The notes under the pieces were generated by a model. That model was not told the origin of the DNA. It saw only the letters and a program-made list of their open reading frames with translations, and did no database searches. 64,000 bases of DNA. Origin: JBFMFH01 sp964481395 (GTDB lineage: Bacteria; Acidobacteriota; Vicinamibacteria; Vicinamibacterales; JAKQTR01). Shown piece by piece: positions 59,668-64,000 of the stretch; positions within the stretch are counted from its first letter, which is position 1; each line of letters begins with the position of its first letter. The translations under genes were made by a program, and so were the position numbers. The stretch covers positions 1 through 64,000 of the forward strand of contig CAYZYG010000015.1 in NCBI GenBank assembly GCA_964481395.1. Direction: 5' to 3'.

Positions 59668-62205
59668 GTGCCGGATCTTCCCGAACTGCTCCTTGATTAC
59701 CGGGTGCCCAGGAGGAGGTTCCTCAAGACCTGCGGCAGCCTGAGCGCGGCTCTTGCGGCCTCCGGTGTGCTGCCCGAAGGCCTTGTCACCGCATCGTCCG
59801 CCATCCCCACCGGCACCGAGACGATCGTCCCGACCGGGGACGGCCGCTCGTACTGCGGCAACAACTGCGTCATCAAGGCGGTCGTCCGCGATTTCGGCAC
59901 GCCCGGCGCGACCATCGTCCGCATCGAGACCGACGACTCGCCCGAACGCGAGGGCCAGTGGCAGTATCGGGCCTGCGCCAGGGGCCGCGCGATCCGGAAG
60001 CACGTGTACTCGCCCGATCGCATCAAGTACCCGATGAAGCGGCGGCACTGGTCGGCCGGCGGCGGCGCGGGCGTGCGTCCCGACCTGCGCGGCATCGACG
60101 AGTGGGAGCGCATCTCCTGGGACGAAGCCGCGTCGCTCATCGCGCGCGAGATGACGCGGATCCGATCCGCCTACGGCAACGAGGCGTTTCATGACTTCGG
60201 CCAGAGCGGCAGCGTGAAGGTGCTGCACGGCCGCGCCTGGGTGCAGCGGCTGCTGAACCGGTTCGGCGGCTACACCGTCGCCACGGGCAGTTACAGTCTG
60301 CCGGGCGTGGCCGTCGCCCACCGTTATCTCTGGGGCCTGAGCAATTCGGGCCCGGATTACTGGGACCTGCTCAACTCGGATTACGCGCTCCTCTGGAGCT
60401 TCAACCTCGCGGTCACGGGACAGCAACCGAACGTGGACTGGTTCCTGACCATGGCCCGGGAGCAGTTCGATCGCGAAGGCAAGCGGATGGTCCTCGTCGA
60501 TCCCTGGTTCAACCGGACGGGCCAGGCGTTCGCGGACGAATGGGTGCCGATCGCGTTCCAGACCGACGAGGCCATGATGCTCGCGATGCTGTACGTGCTG
60601 TTCACGGACCCGGCGTACAGCGCGAGGATCGACGAGCCGTGGCTCGAAGCGCGGTCGGTCGGCATCATCCCGCGAACCGGCAGCGGGACGCCCGAGGATC
60701 CCACCGTGCCGGCAGACGACTGCCTGAAGTACTACGTCCTCGGGTGGGACGAATCCGGAAGGCCCGCGACGGATCCGCGGCACAAGAACTACCCGCCGAA
60801 GACGCCGGCCTGGGCGGCGCGCGACACGGGCGTCGCGCCCGAGACCATCGTCCGCATCGCGCGGGAGTACGCCGATCACAGCGTCTTCATGGGAACGGGC
60901 AGGAAGGCCGCGCTCTATACCGGCTGGGGGATGAACCGGCGGGCCTACGGCGAGAACCCGTACGTGCTGGCGGCGGCGCTCGCCACCGTCACGAAGAACA
61001 TCGGCGTGAGCGGCGGCAGCCCGGGGTTCACCGCAGGCAGCAATCCCCTGCCGGTGGGATCGACTGGCGCTGGCCCCGGTAAGAATCCGATCGCCGATCG
61101 CTGCTCCTTCGATGTGGCCAGCCGCGCGATGGCCATCGCAGGCGAGCGTGTCAGGAACGACACGACGTTCGAGTGGCGCACCTACGACATCCGGATGCTC
61201 TGGAGCGCCTCCGGCAACGTCGTCAACCAGAACAACGACCTCAACCGGACGCTCCGTGCCATCCGCGACACGATCGAGTGCTTTGTCGTCAGCGACAGCA
61301 CCTGGACCGTCTCCGCCCGCCACGCGGACATCGTGCTGCCGATCTGTACGTCCCAGGAGCTGTGCGACATCATTCCAGGAGCGTCACCGCACGTCATCCA
61401 CGTCAACAAGTGCATCGAGCCCCTGTTCGAGTCGAAGACGGACATGGAGGCCTGCAAGCTCGTCGCCGACAAGCTCGGCATCGGCGACGGATTCATCCCC
61501 GACACCGAGGACCGTATGCTCAGATCCGTCTGGGCTGGCGCTGGTTCCTGGAACGGGGGCATGACCTACGAGGCGTTCAAAGCCGCCGGGATTGCCAGGC
61601 ACGACCGCTGGGCGAATCCCATCATCTTTCTGAAGGACTTCATCGCGAATCCTGAGACGGGCACGCCACGGCCCACCGTGCCGAGCGGCAAGATCGAGTT
61701 CTACTCGACTCGACTCCGCGCGCTCGTCGACAAGGGACTGATCGGCGGGGCCGACACCAGGCCCATCCCGACGTACCCGCCGCGGATCGAGGGCCCGGGC
61801 GATCCTATCCTCGAGAAGTACCCGCTGTGCGCCGGCCAGCCCGCGAGCTTCAAGCGGACGCACACGACCTACGCGGATGTTCCGTGGATTCGCGAGATGG
61901 GACCGGAAGAGGACGGCGTCATCATGCACCCGGACGATGCGGCTGCGAGGGGCATCAGGACGGGTGATCGGGTGCGGGTGTGGAACGACCGGGGCGAGCT
62001 GCGGGTCGTGGCCACCGTGTCGAACACCATCGCCCGCGGGTGCGTCATCACGCCACGGGGTACGCCGTACCGCCCGCTGCGGCCCGGTGTGATCGGCTCG
62101 CCGGCCGAAGGCGGGCCGAGCGTGCTGACGCTGTCCGGGAGGACCGGGTCGCTCAACCTGGGATCGGCCAGCGGCTCGTGCGCGGTGCAGATCGAGAAGC
62201 TCTGA
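59668..62205 (+). CDS. DmsA-like molybdopterin oxidoreductase, catalytic subunit, Tat-exported
   Basis: 845 residues of the DMSO reductase family. Twin-arginine signal RRRFLKTCG at residues 15-23. Mo-bis-MGD protein with a probable Mo-ligand Ser in ATGSYSLPGV (about 205-214), and late MGD-binding motifs (GVIMHPDDAAARGIRTGDRV, VITPRGTPYRPLRPG). The Fe-S (FS0) site normally has four Cys (C-x3-C-x3-C and a later C). Here SYCGNNC (63, 67) and ACARGR (103) give three, with Gly/Arg where the first Cys is expected. GTG at 59668 has GGAGG 6 bases upstream. It could reduce DMSO, another S- or N-oxide, or an unknown oxyanion. Confidence 0.9.
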   Translation: MPDLPELLLDYRVPRRRFLKTCGSLSAALAASGVLPEGLVTASSAIPTGTETIVPTGDGRSYCGNNCVIKAVVRDFGTPGATIVRIETDDSPEREGQWQYRACARGRAIRKHVYSPDRIKYPMKRRHWSAGGGAGVRPDLRGIDEWERISWDEAASLIAREMTRIRSAYGNEAFHDFGQSGSVKVLHGRAWVQRLLNRFGGYTVATGSYSLPGVAVAHRYLWGLSNSGPDYWDLLNSDYALLWSFNLAVTGQQPNVDWFLTMAREQFDREGKRMVLVDPWFNRTGQAFADEWVPIAFQTDEAMMLAMLYVLFTDPAYSARIDEPWLEARSVGIIPRTGSGTPEDPTVPADDCLKYYVLGWDESGRPATDPRHKNYPPKTPAWAARDTGVAPETIVRIAREYADHSVFMGTGRKAALYTGWGMNRRAYGENPYVLAAALATVTKNIGVSGGSPGFTAGSNPLPVGSTGAGPGKNPIADRCSFDVASRAMAIAGERVRNDTTFEWRTYDIRMLWSASGNVVNQNNDLNRTLRAIRDTIECFVVSDSTWTVSARHADIVLPICTSQELCDIIPGASPHVIHVNKCIEPLFESKTDMEACKLVADKLGIGDGFIPDTEDRMLRSVWAGAGSWNGGMTYEAFKAAGIARHDRWANPIIFLKDFIANPETGTPRPTVPSGKIEFYSTRLRALVDKGLIGGADTRPIPTYPPRIEGPGDPILEKYPLCAGQPASFKRTHTTYADVPWIREMGPEEDGVIMHPDDAAARGIRTGDRVRVWNDRGELRVVATVSNTIARGCVITPRGTPYRPLRPGVIGSPAEGGPSVLTLSGRTGSLNLGSASGSCAVQIEKL

Positions 62206-62216
62206 GGACGTGCGTC

Positions 62217-62789
62217 GTGGCTCAACTCGGTTTCTGCGTCAACGTGAAACGGTGCATCGGCTGCATGACCTGCCAGGTCGTCTGCAAGGACCGGTTCGAC
62301 CTGGAGGCCGGCGAGTTCGGCCGCCGGGTGACCCGATACGAGGGCGGCACGTATCCGGCACCGTGGGTCTACAGCGTGTCGCTCTCGTGCGGCCACTGTG
62401 ACGACCCGGCGTGCGTGCGCGCGTGTCCGACCGGCGCGATGACGAAGGACGCCCGGACGGGCCTGGTGCTGCACAATCGGGAGCGGTGCATCGGGTGCAG
62501 GGCGTGCGAGGATGCCTGCCCCTACGGCGCTCCGACCTTCGTCAAGGCGACGGGCAAGATCCAGAAGTGCGACGGGTGTCGGGAACGGGTCGACCGCGGC
62601 CTGCCGCCGTTGTGCGTCGCCGGCTGCCGCACGCGCGCACTCGAGTTCGGTGAGATCGGCACGTTGAAAGCGGCGCATCCCGAGGGCGTCGCGGCGATTC
62701 GCGAGTACCCGGATCCCAGGGCGACCAGGCCCAACGTCGTCTTCATCGCCAGACCCGAGGCCGTGGGCGGCAAGGCTCGAGGTCAGTGA
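62217..62789 (+). CDS. DmsB-like electron-transfer subunit with four [4Fe-4S] clusters
   Basis: 190 residues carrying 16 Cys in the four groups expected: CIGCMTCQVVC (13-23), CGHCDDPACVRAC (58-70), CIGCRACEDAC (91-101) and CDGC...C...C (118-137). It passes electrons to the molybdenum subunit. GTG at 62217 follows GAGGA by 8 bases and lies 11 bases after the upstream stop. There is no signal peptide, so it would be exported with the Tat partner. No membrane anchor (DmsC) is in the operon. Confidence 0.92.
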   Translation: MAQLGFCVNVKRCIGCMTCQVVCKDRFDLEAGEFGRRVTRYEGGTYPAPWVYSVSLSCGHCDDPACVRACPTGAMTKDARTGLVLHNRERCIGCRACEDACPYGAPTFVKATGKIQKCDGCRERVDRGLPPLCVAGCRTRALEFGEIGTLKAAHPEGVAAIREYPDPRATRPNVVFIARPEAVGGKARGQ

Positions 62790-63520
62790 CGGCGCCCGAT
62801 GCCGGTGCCAGCCGGCCCGCGCGCCTGATGGCGCTGCTCGAAGCGAGACTCGAGGCCTACGACCTGCTCACGCACACGTTTCTGCAGGAGCCGGCGGCGG
62901 CGTTCGTCGCCGTGCTGGCGCAGCGGGATGTGGCCGGGTTCTGGCCGTTTCGCGGCGTCGACCCCGCGATCGACGCCGCGCTCGTCGTCGTCTCGGTGTA
63001 TCTGCTCGGCACAGGTGCTAATCGGGACACGACGCCGGACGAGATCTGCGACACCCTCCGCCGCGACTACACGCGGCTGTTCGTCGGGCCCGGTCGTCCG
63101 CTCGCGCCGCCGTGGGAGTCGATCTACACGGATGCGGAGCGTCTTCATTTCGCAGAGGACACGCTGCGGGTGAGGGCCGCCTACCGGCAGCACGGCTGGC
63201 AGGTGACCAACCTCGGCCGCGAGCCCGACGATCATCTCGGATTCGAGCTGGACTTCGTACGCCGCCTCTGCGCCACCGCCATCGAGCGCGCAGACGAAGG
63301 CCAGTGGTCGGATCTGTCGGCCATCCTCGAGGACCAGCGCGCCTTCCTCGATGGCCACCTCCTGAGGTGGGTGCCGGCGTGGGCCTTCGACGTCTCCGCG
63401 CACGCGCAGACGGGCTTCTATCGCGGGATGGCCGCGCTGCTGGCCGCGTTCCTGCCGTACGACCGCGAACGTCTCTGCCACCTGATTGCATCGGCGCACG
63501 ACCAGACCTCATCTGCCTGA
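62786..63520 (+). CDS. TorD/DmsD family molybdoenzyme chaperone
   Basis: 244 residues, cytoplasmic, all-helical. It binds the Tat signal of the catalytic subunit and holds it until the cofactor is inserted. Family pattern: DTLRRDYTRLFVGPGRPLAP with PPWESIYTD, then FELDFVRRLC and PAWAFDVSAHAQTGFYRGMA. The GTG start overlaps the preceding stop (GTGA), so translation is coupled. It closes the three-gene operon. Confidence 0.9.
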   Translation: MTAPDAGASRPARLMALLEARLEAYDLLTHTFLQEPAAAFVAVLAQRDVAGFWPFRGVDPAIDAALVVVSVYLLGTGANRDTTPDEICDTLRRDYTRLFVGPGRPLAPPWESIYTDAERLHFAEDTLRVRAAYRQHGWQVTNLGREPDDHLGFELDFVRRLCATAIERADEGQWSDLSAILEDQRAFLDGHLLRWVPAWAFDVSAHAQTGFYRGMAALLAAFLPYDRERLCHLIASAHDQTSSA

Positions 63521-63533
63521 GGGCCCGCCAGCG

Positions 63534-63803
63534 TCACCCCCCAGGCGGCTCCCGCAGCTTGCGCCACAGCACGACCAGCCCAAGCGCCAGCGTCACCACG
63601 TTGGCGTACAGGATAGGCCTCGACTCCAGCAGGACACCGTAGGCCACCCAGAGCGAGACTCCCGCGCAGAAGAGCAGGTACATCCAGAGCGAGATGGCCC
63701 GCGTGTCCCGTGTCCGGACGATTCTCACGACCTGCGGAACGAAGGCCACGGTGGTCAAGAGCGCCGCGAGCGAACCGATCAGCTCCACGTCACGAGGCAC
63801 CAT
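63534..63803 (-). CDS. SemiSWEET/PQ-loop transporter
   Basis: 89 residues with three helices, the size of a bacterial SemiSWEET protomer. The PQ motif is in FVPQVVRIVRTRDTRAISLW, and the last helix has YANVVTLALGLVVLW. Homodimers carry sugars across the inner membrane. A TAGAAT box lies 6 bases upstream of the ATG, so it may be leaderless. It converges on the chaperone gene with a 13-base gap. Confidence 0.88.
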   Translation of the reverse strand: MVPRDVELIGSLAALLTTVAFVPQVVRIVRTRDTRAISLWMYLLFCAGVSLWVAYGVLLESRPILYANVVTLALGLVVLWRKLREPPGG

Positions 63804-63809
63804 CCTGGC

Positions 63810-63815
63810 ATTCTA
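63810..63815 (-). promoter_or_regulatory. TAGAAT box, probable leaderless start of the SemiSWEET gene
   Basis: Minus strand TAGAAT, GCCAGG, then ATG at 63803. The same arrangement is seen upstream of three other genes in the window. Confidence 0.45.
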
Positions 63816-63938
63816 CGCACATCAGCGTGACGCCTGCCGATCGTCCGGATCCGGACACCGGCCTCTCGTAACCGGACGACCGGCCGCCGCCGCGCACGAC
63901 GATCGCGCCACTAGGGTTCATTTCCAAGGGCAGTGGGC

Positions 63939-63953
63939 TGGCACAGCCGTTGC
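63939..63953 (+). promoter_or_regulatory. Strong sigma-54 promoter match near the right edge
   Basis: TGGCACAGCCGTTGC fits TGGCAC-N5-TTGC exactly with correct spacing. The perfect palindrome GTCCGGATCCGGAC lies about 100 bases upstream at roughly 63844-63857 and could be an activator site. Downstream, GGAGG (63967-63971) precedes a TTG at 63980 that opens a frame (MDREISP) to the edge, so a sigma-54-controlled gene probably begins here. Confidence 0.65.
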
Positions 63954-64000
63954 TTTGTCCCTCGCGGAGGACCGCCGCATTGGACCGAGAGATCAGCCCG

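Noticed and set aside
63980..64000. Start of a gene at TTG 63980
   Set aside because: Only seven codons are visible; mentioned under the sigma-54 promoter instead of as a gene.
1..64000. tRNA, rRNA, riboswitch or phage genes
   Set aside because: No cloverleaf, rRNA segment, known riboswitch core or phage protein was recognised on either strand by reading; a covariance-model search would be needed to exclude them.

Overview
The window is about 64 kb of high-GC bacterial chromosome with 39 protein-coding genes I can support. The left edge cuts one gene and a further gene may start at the right edge. I see no rRNA, tRNA, CRISPR array, transposase or prophage gene. Gene content suggests an Acidobacteriota member near the Vicinamibacteria: several secreted peptidases, a VPS10/sortilin-like Asp-box protein, a HEIGH-motif metalloprotease of the DUF5117 type, GTG starts and TATAAT-like boxes. 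That placement is inferred from content only; there is no marker gene.

Layout. 1-8240: a Cus/Czc-type metal efflux operon (outer-membrane channel, adaptor with four metal-binding modules, partial RND pump). Next to it lie an NtrC-type response regulator and its histidine kinase, with a candidate sigma-54 promoter and paired palindromes upstream of the efflux operon. 8357-13296: an NTF2-like lipoprotein, acetyl-CoA synthetase, and a three-gene set (DUF6305-like secreted protein, TRAP-like permease, 50-residue membrane protein). 13564-18081: gamma-glutamyltransferase, two aspartoacylase-like zinc enzymes and a small hypothetical. 18229-24788: metalloprotease, secreted TPR-like protein, DUF3014-type protein, VOC protein, ferritin and a zinc ribbon. 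24832-38668: mostly peptidases (S46, M14, M19, M42) with CARDB, YqaA-like, MscS, MerR, pterin dehydratase and ThiO genes. 38877-47627: a LeuA/NifV-like synthase, a membrane methyltransferase, a glycine-zipper protein, an aromatic amino acid decarboxylase, a STAS-membrane fusion, a CotH-like protein and SfsA. 47713-59368: two polytopic membrane proteins, the VPS10-like protein and a 1448-residue exported TPR protein. 59668-63803: a DmsA/DmsB/TorD-type molybdoenzyme operon and a SemiSWEET.

The gene set points to a heterotrophic, protein-scavenging lifestyle: exported endo- and exopeptidases, GGT and aspartoacylases would turn peptides into amino acids, with acetyl-CoA synthetase recovering acetate. 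Metal efflux is probably under two-component, sigma-54 control.

The most unusual feature is in the DNA between genes. Intergenic regions are full of seven-base-period repeats, many forming hairpins of GGGGAYC units against CCCCAGTCCCCA. They often run into reading frames and become protein termini or supply stop codons. Three other dispersed repeat families (A, B, C) are also present; family A has arms that differ between copies but keep pairing.
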